Source: an uncultured Butyricicoccus sp. (GTDB taxonomy: Bacteria; Bacillota; Clostridia; Oscillospirales; Butyricicoccaceae). Taken from it: a stretch of 64,000 nucleotides of DNA. The position numbers and the translations under genes were made by a program. A model generated the notes under the pieces. The model worked only from the letters and a program-made list of their open reading frames with translations, was not told the origin of the DNA and did not search any database. Positions 27,953 through 36,980 of this stretch are shown in pieces (within the stretch, counting starts at the first letter, position 1; each line of letters opens with the position of its first letter). The stretch lies in assembly GCA_944376065.1 (NCBI GenBank), contig CALWBL010000004.1, positions 1-64,000 of the forward strand. The letters run 5' to 3'.

Positions 27953-29080
27953 ATGAAAACAACTTTTAAAAATGGCAAAAAAATGAGGTTTGGATATACA
28001 ACTGGTTCATGTGCAGCGGCTGCGGCACAAGCTGCCACATTGTTATTACTTACAGGTGAATGTCCCAAGAAACTTATACTTCACACCCCTAAAGGAATAG
28101 ATTTAACACTATCACCTGAAGAGCCACAGATTAAAAACAATATTGCAAGTTGTGCAATTCGTAAAGATAGTGGTGACGACCCTGATTCTACTAATGGAAT
28201 ACGTATTTTTGCCTATGTACAAAAATTAACTAATACATGTGAAATCTTAATTGATGGCGGATATGGTGTTGGGCGAGTTACACGAGCTGGTCTTGCAAAC
28301 CCAATAGGTTCGGCTGCTATAAATCCTGCTCCAAAAGAGCAAATAATACAAGCTGTTAAATCTGCTATGCAAAAAGCAAACTATATTGGCGGATTATCAA
28401 TAATAATTTGTGCTGAAAATGGCAGAGAAATTGCAAAACAAACCTATAATGAACATCTTGGAATAGTAGACGGCATATCTATTCTTGGTACAAGTGGAAT
28501 TGTAGAGCCTATGAGTGAGCAAGCCCTCATGGACACAACCCATTTGGAGTTAGATTCTCTTTATGCAGAAGGTCAAGATATCGCTTTTTTGTGTCCTGGA
28601 AACTATGGTTCAAATTTTGCTAAAAATTCATTGAAACTTGACATTGAAAAAGCAGTCAAATGTTCAAATTTTATAGGTGATGCTATTGATTATGCGGTAT
28701 ATTTGGGATTTAAAAAAATTCTGCTTGTAGGTCATGCGGGGAAACTTGTTAAAATAGCAGCCGGAGTTATGAACACACATTCATCAGTTGCAGATGCAAG
28801 ACAAGAAATATTTATGGCTCATGCTGCTCTTTGTGGCGTTTCTCATGAAATTCTTGAAAGTCTAATGAAATCTATAACTGTTGATGAATGTTTAGACATA
28901 TTAAAAGACACAGATATTATAGGTTCTATACTTGATAGTATAGGCAAAAGCATAGAAAAAAGGCTTAATATGCGAGTGAATAACAAAGTACAAATTGAAT
29001 ATATAATGTTCACAAATAAATATGGGGTTTTATCTAAATCTGATTGTGCATTAAATCTTTGCAAGGAGCTAAAAATATGA
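27953..29080 (+). CDS. cbiD: Cobalt-precorrin-5B (C1)-methyltransferase
   Basis: S-adenosylmethionine-dependent methylation of C1 in the anaerobic corrin pathway. The 375 residues show the family start RFGYTTGSCAAAAAQAA, the RKDSGDDPDSTNG loop and ILLVGHAGKLVKIAAGVMNTHSSVAD around residues 262-287. First gene after the riboswitch. The preceding AGAAGG serves as ribosome site, and the 3' end overlaps cbiL by 4 bases. Confidence 0.97.
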   Translation: MKTTFKNGKKMRFGYTTGSCAAAAAQAATLLLLTGECPKKLILHTPKGIDLTLSPEEPQIKNNIASCAIRKDSGDDPDSTNGIRIFAYVQKLTNTCEILIDGGYGVGRVTRAGLANPIGSAAINPAPKEQIIQAVKSAMQKANYIGGLSIIICAENGREIAKQTYNEHLGIVDGISILGTSGIVEPMSEQALMDTTHLELDSLYAEGQDIAFLCPGNYGSNFAKNSLKLDIEKAVKCSNFIGDAIDYAVYLGFKKILLVGHAGKLVKIAAGVMNTHSSVADARQEIFMAHAALCGVSHEILESLMKSITVDECLDILKDTDIIGSILDSIGKSIEKRLNMRVNNKVQIEYIMFTNKYGVLSKSDCALNLCKELKI

Positions 29081-29763
29081 AAAAAGGTATTTTATACGGT
29101 ATAGGAGTAGGTCCTGGTGACCCAGAACTTATGACGTTAAAGGCTATTAAAATGCTAAAAGAGTGTGACATAGTTGCCGCACCACAGTCTGATGGAAATG
29201 ATAAAACGGCTACTAATATTGCAGAACAATTTATAAAGGGCAAGCCTATTTTATATTGTGATATGCCCATGACTAGGGATAAACAAAAAATGCGCGAAAG
29301 TCATAATATTGCAGCAGATAAAATATGTTCTCTACTTGATGAAGGTAAAACAGTAGTTTTTTTAACTCTTGGTGACCCAAGTATTTACTCAACTTATTGG
29401 TATGTTCACCGTTTGGTTTTAAATCGTGGATATAATGCACAGATTATACCGGGTGTTCCTTCATTTTGTGCAGCTGCGGCATCACTGAATATGGCACTTG
29501 TTGAGGGAAGTGAAATGTTGCATATAATACCAGCATCACATAAAAGCACCGATGAGGGACTTACACTTTCTGGAACAAAAGTGCTTATGAAAGCGGGGAA
29601 ATCAATTCTTGAAGTGCGTGAGAAATTGCGTAAACAAGGTAAACTTGAAACTTCGGCACTTGTCGAAAGGGCTACCATGGCGGGAGAACGTGTTGTACAT
29701 AACCTTGATGCTTTAGATGACCCAACTGGATATTTTTCCATTATAATTTCAAAGGAGAACTAA
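29077..29763 (+). CDS. cbiL: Cobalt-factor II / precorrin-2 C20-methyltransferase
   Basis: About 228 residues of the tetrapyrrole (cobalamin) methylase fold, adding the C20 methyl. Shows GIGVGPGDPELMTLKA, TLGDPSIYSTYWYV and PGVPSFCAAAASL; the DKTAT and CDMPM segments are typical of CbiL. ATG 29077 sits in an ATGA overlap with cbiD and has AAGGAG 7 bases upstream; an upstream in-frame start at 29044 is unlikely. Confidence 0.95.
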   Translation: MKKGILYGIGVGPGDPELMTLKAIKMLKECDIVAAPQSDGNDKTATNIAEQFIKGKPILYCDMPMTRDKQKMRESHNIAADKICSLLDEGKTVVFLTLGDPSIYSTYWYVHRLVLNRGYNAQIIPGVPSFCAAAASLNMALVEGSEMLHIIPASHKSTDEGLTLSGTKVLMKAGKSILEVREKLRKQGKLETSALVERATMAGERVVHNLDALDDPTGYFSIIISKEN

Positions 29764-29768
29764 AATTT

Positions 29769-30518
29769 ATGATTTATTTTGTGGGAGCGGGCTCCGGTGC
29801 ACCAGACCTAATAACTATTAGAGGTGCAAACCTAATAAAAAAAGCTGATGTTATTGTATATGCTGGTTCACTGGTAAATCCTGAGATTTTAAACAATAGA
29901 AAAGAGTCATGTGAAGTTTATAATAGTGCAAAGATGACCTTAGAGGAAGTTATGCAAGTTATGATTCCAGCAGAGCGTAGAGGTAAATTAGTTGTTCGTC
30001 TTCATACAGGTGACCCATGTGTTTATGGCGCTCATAGAGAACAAATGGACTGGTTAGATAAAGAAGGAATTTTATATGAAATTTGCCCTGGCGTGTCATC
30101 TTTTTGCGGTGCAGCAGCAGCACTCAAAGCCGAATATACATTGCCAGATGTGTCACAAACGGTGATTTTGACTCGTATGGAGGGCAGAACTCCTGTCCCA
30201 CCAAAGGAAAAAATTGAACTTCTAGCTGCTCATGGTGCAACGATGGTCATTTTCTTATCTGCTGGTCAGATAGAACAGCTTTCTAAGCGACTTATTGATG
30301 GGGGATACTCACCAGATACACCAGCAGCTATTGTTTACAAAGCTACATGGCCAGATGAAAAGGTAATATATACAACGGTTTCAAATCTTGCTGTTGATGG
30401 AAAAGGTATAACTAAAACTGCACTTATAACTATTGGTGGGTTTCTTGGTGATAAATATACCCGTTCTAAGCTATATGATCCATCATTTACCACTGAGTTT
30501 CGTGAGGCAAGTAAATGA
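29769..30518 (+). CDS. cbiF: Cobalt-precorrin-4 C11-methyltransferase
   Basis: 249-residue member of the same methylase fold. Motifs: YFVGAGSGAPDLITIRGA, ADVIVYAGSLVNPEIL (a CbiF/CobM hallmark), LHTGDPCVYGAHREQM and PGVSSFCGAAAAL. The C-terminal YKATWPDEKVI also fits. Preceded by AAGGAG and coupled by a 4-base overlap to cbiG. Confidence 0.97.
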   Translation: MIYFVGAGSGAPDLITIRGANLIKKADVIVYAGSLVNPEILNNRKESCEVYNSAKMTLEEVMQVMIPAERRGKLVVRLHTGDPCVYGAHREQMDWLDKEGILYEICPGVSSFCGAAAALKAEYTLPDVSQTVILTRMEGRTPVPPKEKIELLAAHGATMVIFLSAGQIEQLSKRLIDGGYSPDTPAAIVYKATWPDEKVIYTTVSNLAVDGKGITKTALITIGGFLGDKYTRSKLYDPSFTTEFREASK

Positions 30519-31528
30519 TTTGGGGTAAGATTATATCATTCACACACAATGGCGCTCAAACAGCTAAAAAAATAGTTGATTTATTGCCAAATGATAAGAT
30601 TGAGCTTTATAAAAGAAGTGTTGATACATCACTTTGTGGCACATCACTTAAACGTATGGTTCAGCAGGCAATGGTGGATTGTCAGCTTATTATTTTTGTG
30701 GGTGCTACCGGAATTGCTGTGCGTTCGATTGCACCATACTTACAGGGAAAAGCATTTGACCCTGCCGTTTTGGTCGTTGATGAGCAGGGGAAATTTGTAA
30801 TTTCTTTACTTTCGGGACATTTAGGGGGCGCAAATGAATTTACTCAAATGCTTGCTGATAAATTAAAAGCAACAGCAATTATAACCACAGCAACAGATAT
30901 AAGGGGAGCATTTGCTGTTGATTCATGGGCAAAAAATAACAAATGTATTGTTATTGAAAGTGATAGAATACACTATATTTCTTCAGCAATACTTCGTGGA
31001 GAAAATATAGGTTTAAAAAGCAATTTTTCAATAAATAGCAATCGTCCAAGAAATATTGTGGATTTTTCAAAAAACGGTTTTACAGTAGCATTAAATGCAA
31101 ATGAAAGTCCTTTTGAAAACACTTTACATATTATCCCAAAAATAATTCATGTCGGCATAGGTTGTAGACGTGATACATCGTTAGATAAAATTTCAAAAGC
31201 TGTAAATCTAGCTCTTAGCAAATATAATATAGATATTCGTGCAGTTTGCGCTATTGCATCTGTTGATATCAAGCAAAATGAAGCAGGAATTTTGGCATTT
31301 TGCAGAGGGTATAATCTACCATTTAACACATTTTCAGCTGATGAACTTAATACCTTAGATGGTGAGTTTACATCATCTGAATTTGTCAAGAAAACTGTAA
31401 ATGTTGATAATGTATGTGAACGGGCAGCTGTTTATAGTGCAAAGAATAATAACTTACTATGTAAAAAACTATCATGTGATGGGGTAACAATAGCTATCGC
31501 ATTAGAAAAGTGGGAGATGAAATTTTGA
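30515..31528 (+). CDS. cbiG: Cobalt-precorrin-5A hydrolase
   Basis: Opens the delta-lactone of cobalt-precorrin-5A and releases acetaldehyde, the ring-contraction step. 337 residues: N-terminal domain with FVGATGIAVRSIAPYL and SLLSGHLGGANEFTQMLAD, a central linker, and the C-terminal domain VGIGCRRDTSLDKI followed by AVCAIASVDIKQNEAG. The 3' end overlaps hemA. Confidence 0.95.
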   Translation: MIWGKIISFTHNGAQTAKKIVDLLPNDKIELYKRSVDTSLCGTSLKRMVQQAMVDCQLIIFVGATGIAVRSIAPYLQGKAFDPAVLVVDEQGKFVISLLSGHLGGANEFTQMLADKLKATAIITTATDIRGAFAVDSWAKNNKCIVIESDRIHYISSAILRGENIGLKSNFSINSNRPRNIVDFSKNGFTVALNANESPFENTLHIIPKIIHVGIGCRRDTSLDKISKAVNLALSKYNIDIRAVCAIASVDIKQNEAGILAFCRGYNLPFNTFSADELNTLDGEFTSSEFVKKTVNVDNVCERAAVYSAKNNNLLCKKLSCDGVTIAIALEKWEMKF

Positions 31529-32715
31529 ACATACAAATGATAGGCATTGATTTTCTTAAAGCGGATATATCAAAACGCGAACCGCTATCTTTTACGCAAA
31601 ATCAAGTAACAAGCCTACTCCCTGTAATTTTAAATAATGAGAATGTGCTTGCATGTGCATTACTCGCTACTTGCAACCGAACAGAACTGTATCTTAATAC
31701 AAAGGAGCCAGTAAATGCCTTACACATACTTGCTAAAGCCGCAAATATACCAGAAAAAGACTATATAACATGTACTGTATCAAGACAAGGCAATTCTGCA
31801 ATAAGACATTTAATGGAGGTTTCATCTGGACTGCAATCACAAATTTTTGGAGATGACCAGATTGTAACACAAGTTAAAAACGCCATGCAGCTTGCAAGAG
31901 AAGCAAAAACTCTTGATAGCATACTTGAAACTTTATTTCGCCGTGCAGTTACGGCTGGTAAACGTGTTAAGACTGAAACTAGATTTTACACTGTTCAACC
32001 ATCTGCTGCTAGTAAAAGTGTGCAGATGGCAAAAGATTTTTTTGGAAATTTAAATGGTAAAAATGCCGTTGTAATTGGCAATGGTGAAATGGGCAGGCTT
32101 GCAGCATCACTCCTTGTGGAGCAAGGCTGCAATGTTATAGTAACTCTTCGCACATATCGACATGGGCAAACGATAGTTCCAGCAGGCTGCAATACACATT
32201 TATATGATGATAGATTTTCATGTATTGATGGCACTGATTTGGTGTGCAGTGCAACAACAAGCCCACATTTCACAATAACATATGAACATATTTTGCAATT
32301 ATCCAATCCGCCCAAACTATTAATCGATCTTGCAATGCCAAGAGACATAGATGAAAATATAAAAAAAATAAAAGATATCACCATTTGGAATTTGGATAAT
32401 CTTGGTAGTTTGCCAGATGAAAATAAAGAAGAACGTGAGAAAGCTGCAAAAATTATAGAAAAAGAACTTGCTGATTTTTATTCTTGGAATTCATACAGAG
32501 CGGCATTACCAGTAATAGCACAGATTAAGGACAGCATTATGCAACGTGTTCATTTTGATAAACAATATAGTGAGTTTGAGAACGATAATGATTTAGATGG
32601 CGTTGTTGAACTAGCAGTAAATAAGTCAGTTGATTTGTTATTTGGAAGTATGAAAGACATAGTAAATCCAGATAGACTTTCTGAAAGTTTAAATCATATT
32701 AGAAAGGGATTATAA
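31525..32715 (+). CDS. hemA: Glutamyl-tRNA reductase
   Basis: First committed step of the C5 pathway: reduces Glu-tRNA to glutamate-1-semialdehyde with NADPH. About 396 residues: CALLATCNRTELYL with the catalytic Cys near residue 47, the VSSGLQSQIFGDDQI region, the NADPH Rossmann part NAVVIGNGEMGRLAASLL and a C-terminal dimer helix. TTG at 31525 has GGAG 8 bases upstream and overlaps the cbiG stop as TTGA. The next in-frame ATG, four codons later, is possible. Placed within cbi genes, so the ALA supply follows B12 control. Confidence 0.95.
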   Translation: MNIQMIGIDFLKADISKREPLSFTQNQVTSLLPVILNNENVLACALLATCNRTELYLNTKEPVNALHILAKAANIPEKDYITCTVSRQGNSAIRHLMEVSSGLQSQIFGDDQIVTQVKNAMQLAREAKTLDSILETLFRRAVTAGKRVKTETRFYTVQPSAASKSVQMAKDFFGNLNGKNAVVIGNGEMGRLAASLLVEQGCNVIVTLRTYRHGQTIVPAGCNTHLYDDRFSCIDGTDLVCSATTSPHFTITYEHILQLSNPPKLLIDLAMPRDIDENIKKIKDITIWNLDNLGSLPDENKEEREKAAKIIEKELADFYSWNSYRAALPVIAQIKDSIMQRVHFDKQYSEFENDNDLDGVVELAVNKSVDLLFGSMKDIVNPDRLSESLNHIRKGL

Positions 32716-32717
32716 AT

Positions 32718-33446
32718 ATGAAATTATATGTTATCGGAATTGGCCCTGGTGGTGAAAATGAAATGACACTTCGTGCAGCTCGTGCATTAGAAAAATGTAA
32801 TTGTGTTGCAGGTTATAACTTATATCTGGATTTAATCGAAAATCTGCTTGATGGCAAAGAGCGTATACAAACTGGTATGATGAAAGAAGTTGACCGTTGC
32901 ACCGCTGCAAGAGATGCCGCACTTAGTGGAAAAACGGTTGCGGTGATATCTTCTGGAGACTCTGGAGTCTATGGCATGGCGGGACTTATGTTTGAATTGT
33001 GCGAAAATTATACAGAAATAGAAATTGAAGTAATTCCTGGAATCACTGCTGCTTGTTCAGGCGGGGCTGTTCTTGGTTCGCCTCTTACATGTGATTTTGC
33101 TGTTGTTTCGCTTTCTGATTTACTCACTCCATGGGAAGTTATAGAAAAACGTGTTAGAAGTGCCGCAAGTGGTGACCTTGCATTGGTGCTTTATAACCCA
33201 GCTAGCAAAAAGCGTATAGACCATTTAATGCGTGTGTGTGATATGATTTTAGAATATCAATCCCCAGACACTGTGTGTGGAATCGTTAGAAATATTGGCA
33301 GGGAAGGAGAAAGTTTTGAGCTTATGACCCTCTCTAAACTCCGTGATACACAGGTTGATATGTTGACAACAGTTTTTATTGGCAACTCACGCACAAAAAT
33401 TATTTCCGGGAGAATGGTGACTCCTAGAGGTTATCGTGGCGTATGA
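32718..33446 (+). CDS. cbiH: Cobalt-factor III / precorrin-3B C17-methyltransferase
   Basis: 242-residue methylase-fold enzyme of the ring contraction. Motifs: YVIGIGPGGENEMTLRA, NCVAGYNLYLDLI, ISSGDSGVYGMAGLM, PGITAACSGGAVLGSPLTCDF and LVLYNPASKKR, all typical of CbiH/CobJ. The ATG lies 2 bases after the hemA stop; the 3' end overlaps the cbiJ fusion by 4 bases. No extra C-terminal domain. Confidence 0.96.
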   Translation: MKLYVIGIGPGGENEMTLRAARALEKCNCVAGYNLYLDLIENLLDGKERIQTGMMKEVDRCTAARDAALSGKTVAVISSGDSGVYGMAGLMFELCENYTEIEIEVIPGITAACSGGAVLGSPLTCDFAVVSLSDLLTPWEVIEKRVRSAASGDLALVLYNPASKKRIDHLMRVCDMILEYQSPDTVCGIVRNIGREGESFELMTLSKLRDTQVDMLTTVFIGNSRTKIISGRMVTPRGYRGV

Positions 33447-34627
33447 AACTAATAGTGTTTTCTGGTACAAGTGATGGAAATAAACTCTGTCAATGGCTTT
33501 GTGAAAAAAATATTTCTGCTGATGTATATGTAGCGACAAAATATGGTCATGAAGTTATGCCTGAAATGAATGGAATTTATGTTCATATAGGCAGACTTGA
33601 TTCTATGCAAATGGAACGGCTTTTTGATAATAATACTTGTGTAATTGACTGCACACACCCATATGCAAGTGAGGTAACTAACAATATAAAAACCGCCTGT
33701 AAAAACAAAAGTGCTAAATATTTGAGATTTTTAAGAAAAAGCATTTATTACAATAATAATGATATTATAACAGTCAGTGATACTGAAAGTGCTGTAAAAT
33801 GGCTATCTAACACTAGTGAAAATGTTCTTTTAACTACTGGAAGTAAAGAACTTGAGGCATATACAAAGATACCAAATTATGAGGAAAGGTTATTTATTCG
33901 TGTGCTTCCAACAGTATCTGTTTTAGAAAAATGTGCATCACTTGGCTTTAAGGGTTCACATATAATTGCAATGCAAGGACCTTTTTCTATTGATATGAAT
34001 GTCGCAATGTTAAAACAAACAAAATGTGATATTCTTGTAACAAAAGATACCGGAACATCTGGTGGATTTCTTGAAAAGCAAGAGGCGGCAAAAAAAGCTG
34101 GTGCAAAAATGCTTATGATTAAGCGGCCTACCCAAGAACAAGGATATGATTTTGAACAAATCAAACAGGAGATATTAAACATATATAATGTAAACTATCC
34201 TCGTTTTCCACTTTTTCTATCTATTGCTGAAAAAAAGGTGCTTATTGTTGGAGCGGGAAATATTGCTAAACGCAGGGTTGAGGTTTTAAAAAACTTTGGT
34301 GCAAATATTATTATCATAGCCAAAGAAAATCTTGCCAGCCTTGATAATGTTATATTGAGAGAATATAACGAAAATGACCTAGATGGAGTGTTTTTTGCAG
34401 TGGCTGCCACAGACGACAGACAAACTAATCATCAAATATATTTAGATTGTAAAAAAAGAAATATTCCTGTAAGTGTTGCCGATTGTATGAGTGAAAGCTC
34501 TTTTTTCTTTCCTGCTATATGCCAAAATAATATATTAACCGCAGGTTTAGTTTCAAATGGCAAAAACCATTATGCTGTTTCATCAATGGCAAAAAAAATT
34601 CGCAATCTATTGGAGGTGAAAGAATGA
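33443..34627 (+). CDS. Fusion of cobalt-precorrin-6A reductase (CbiJ) and precorrin-2 dehydrogenase (SirC/CysG-N)
   Basis: 394 residues with two domains. Residues 1 to about 245 are CbiJ-like: LIVFSGTSDGNKLCQWL, DCTHPYASEVTNNI, LLTTGSKEL and ILVTKDTGTSGGFLEKQEAA. From about 255 a second Rossmann enzyme begins: FPLFLSIAEKKVLIVGAGNIAKRR, FFAVAATDDRQTN and CMSESSFFFPA, which is precorrin-2 dehydrogenase (sirohydrochlorin synthesis). The two reactions lie far apart in the pathway, both being NAD(P)-dependent redox steps on the macrocycle. In-frame with no stop at the joint. Next gene overlaps by 4 bases. Confidence 0.93.
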   Translation: MKLIVFSGTSDGNKLCQWLCEKNISADVYVATKYGHEVMPEMNGIYVHIGRLDSMQMERLFDNNTCVIDCTHPYASEVTNNIKTACKNKSAKYLRFLRKSIYYNNNDIITVSDTESAVKWLSNTSENVLLTTGSKELEAYTKIPNYEERLFIRVLPTVSVLEKCASLGFKGSHIIAMQGPFSIDMNVAMLKQTKCDILVTKDTGTSGGFLEKQEAAKKAGAKMLMIKRPTQEQGYDFEQIKQEILNIYNVNYPRFPLFLSIAEKKVLIVGAGNIAKRRVEVLKNFGANIIIIAKENLASLDNVILREYNENDLDGVFFAVAATDDRQTNHQIYLDCKKRNIPVSVADCMSESSFFFPAICQNNILTAGLVSNGKNHYAVSSMAKKIRNLLEVKE

Positions 34628-35499
34628 GAATCGGAAGTCGTGATAGTAAACTTGCCATACTTCAAGCTCAAGAGGTTATAAATAAATTTAATATACCTTG
34701 CGAGCTTATAACCATGAAAACAACAGGGGATATGATTTTAGATAAGACACTTGATAAAGTTGGTGGTAAAGGTCTTTTTGTAAAGGAGCTTGACAGAGCT
34801 TTGATGTGTGGTGAAGTAGATTTAACAGTTCACAGTTTAAAAGATGTACCAATGGAACAACCAGAAGGTTTCCCAATTGTTGCATATTCAAAACGAGAAG
34901 ACGCAAGAGATGTGCTTGTTTTTCCCGAAGGTATAGATTCATTAGATATAAAAAAACCTATCGGCTGTTCAAGTGCTAGGCGTCGTGTGCAGCTTAAAAA
35001 TTTATTCCCAAATGTTGAAATAAGTCCAATACGCGGAAATTTACAAACACGACTAAAAAAGTTAGATAGTGGTGAATATGGAGCATTGGTTTTGGCTGCT
35101 GCTGGGCTTCATCGTTTAGGATTAAAAAATAGAATATCACGATATTTTTCTACTGATGAAATTTTGCCCGCAGCCGGTCAAGGAATATTAGCCATTCAAG
35201 GAAGGCTAAATAGCTTTACAGATATGATAAATCGAGTAAATGATGTAGAATCTGAGCTATGTGCATTAGCTGAACGTGCCTATGTTAATGAATTGGGTGG
35301 CGGTTGCTTTGCGCCTATCGCAGCATATGCAACTATAAACGACGGGCAGATTGCTTTACGTGTTATGTATTCATCTGATGATGAAAGTAAAAAACTTTAT
35401 ATGTCAGATTCGGCAAGCATTTATGAGGCAAAACAACTTGGAATTGAGCTGGCAAAAAAAATTAAGCAGGAGGTGCGGTCTTGGGAACGGGAAAAGTAA
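34624..35499 (+). CDS. hemC: Porphobilinogen deaminase (hydroxymethylbilane synthase)
   Basis: Polymerises four porphobilinogens. The 291 residues include RIGSRDSKLAILQAQEV, GGKGLFVKELDRALM, LTVHSLKDVPM, SSARRRVQL, IRGNLQTRL and ELGGGCFAPIAAYA, whose Cys carries the dipyrromethane cofactor. Overlaps the preceding fusion by 4 bases and the following cobA-hemD by 19. Confidence 0.97.
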   Translation: MRIGSRDSKLAILQAQEVINKFNIPCELITMKTTGDMILDKTLDKVGGKGLFVKELDRALMCGEVDLTVHSLKDVPMEQPEGFPIVAYSKREDARDVLVFPEGIDSLDIKKPIGCSSARRRVQLKNLFPNVEISPIRGNLQTRLKKLDSGEYGALVLAAAGLHRLGLKNRISRYFSTDEILPAAGQGILAIQGRLNSFTDMINRVNDVESELCALAERAYVNELGGGCFAPIAAYATINDGQIALRVMYSSDDESKKLYMSDSASIYEAKQLGIELAKKIKQEVRSWEREK

Positions 35500-36980
35500 T
35501 TTTAGTTGGTGCAGGTCCAAGCGGTCGTGATTTACTTACACTTAAAGGTTTTTCAGCTTTGCAAAAAGCTGAAGTTGTTGTTTTTGACCGTTTAGTTGAG
35601 CAAGATATTTTAGATTGTATACCAATAACTGCCGAAAAAATTGATGTTGGTAAGCAAAATAATCATCATCCTGTACCCCAAGAACAGATAAATCAAATCT
35701 TAGCTAACAAAGCCAAAGAAGGTAAAAATGTTGTTCGGTTAAAAGGTGGGGATTGTTTTCTTTTTGGCAGAGGAGGAGAGGAGTGTGAGTATCTTTTTGA
35801 AAATAATATTCCATTTGATGTTGTGCCTGGAGTTACAAGTGCCATTGCTGCACCGGCTTATGCTGGCATCCCAGTAACACATAGAGATTTTTGCTCATCA
35901 GTGCATATTATAACAGCTCATGCAAGAGCGGGCAAAAAGTTAGAAATAGACTTTGAAAGTCTTGTTAATCTTAGGGGAACGCTTGTTTTTTTAATGGGAC
36001 TCAGTGCCTTAGAGCAGATTATGCAAGGTTTACTTAATGCGGGAATTTCATCGAATATGCCTGCTGCGGTTATCGAAAATGGAACGCGACCAACTCAGAG
36101 AAAAGTTATTTCTAATGTACTAGAAATAACTGAAGAAGTTAGAAATGTTGGACTTAAAAGTCCCGCCCTTATAGTTGTTGGTGAAGTCTGCGCTTTATCA
36201 GATAAACTTGATTGGTTCGCTAAACAGCCTTTATATGGTAAAACCGTTGTTGTAACTCGTCCTCAAGAGAGAATTGGCACTCTATCCGAAAAGCTCCGTA
36301 GACTTGGTGCAAATGTTATTGAATGTCCATGTATACAAACTGTTAATGCTGTTGATGAGAATATATTTAAAAAAGCGCTTACAAAAACATATGACTATAT
36401 TGTGCTTACAAGTCCCGCTGGTGTTTCAGCTATGATTACTGCTTTGGAAAAAGTAGGCAAAGACATTAGAGTGTTTTATAATTGTAAATTTGCAGTTATA
36501 GGTGAGGGCACTGCAAAGGAGCTTAAAAAATACGGTATAAATGCAGACCTTATTCCTGATATTTATGACAGTAAACATCTTGCTGACTTGCTTGTAAATA
36601 GCATAAACCATCAATCTTCAGTGTTAATTCTAAGAGCAAATGAAGGTTCAAAGGAGCTTACCACCACACTATCAAACGCAAATATAGATTTTACAGATAT
36701 TTCAACATATAAAACAGAATATTGTTGTAATAAGGTTGAAATGCTTAAAGATATGATTAAAAATAATTCTATAAATGTTGTTACCTTTACAAGTGCATCG
36801 ACCGTAATTGGATTTGTTAATTCAATAGATATTGACAAGTATAATAACTTTACTGCATTATGTATAGGTGAACAAACCGCCCAAAAAGCTAAATCTTATG
36901 GTATGAATACAAAAGTTGCTAAAAATGCGACTATTGACTCTATGATTGATGTTTTAATTGAGGAGGATAATAATGTTTGA
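35481..36980 (+). CDS. Fused uroporphyrinogen-III C-methyltransferase and uroporphyrinogen-III synthase
   Basis: 499 residues. Residues 1 to about 245 are CobA/SUMT: VILVGAGPSGRDLLTLKG, VVRLKGGDCFLFGRGGEE, PGVTSAIAAPAYAGIPVTHRD. Residues from about 250 are HemD: KTVVVTRPQERIGTLSEKLRRLGANVIE, YDYIVLTSPAGVSA and VTFTSASTVIGFV. The single chain closes uroporphyrinogen III and then methylates it to precorrin-2, steering flow to the corrin branch. This fusion is common in Clostridia. The first codon TTG or GTG near 35481 lies inside hemC with GGAGG upstream; the end overlaps hemB. Confidence 0.95.
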   Translation: MGTGKVILVGAGPSGRDLLTLKGFSALQKAEVVVFDRLVEQDILDCIPITAEKIDVGKQNNHHPVPQEQINQILANKAKEGKNVVRLKGGDCFLFGRGGEECEYLFENNIPFDVVPGVTSAIAAPAYAGIPVTHRDFCSSVHIITAHARAGKKLEIDFESLVNLRGTLVFLMGLSALEQIMQGLLNAGISSNMPAAVIENGTRPTQRKVISNVLEITEEVRNVGLKSPALIVVGEVCALSDKLDWFAKQPLYGKTVVVTRPQERIGTLSEKLRRLGANVIECPCIQTVNAVDENIFKKALTKTYDYIVLTSPAGVSAMITALEKVGKDIRVFYNCKFAVIGEGTAKELKKYGINADLIPDIYDSKHLADLLVNSINHQSSVLILRANEGSKELTTTLSNANIDFTDISTYKTEYCCNKVEMLKDMIKNNSINVVTFTSASTVIGFVNSIDIDKYNNFTALCIGEQTAQKAKSYGMNTKVAKNATIDSMIDVLIEEDNNV

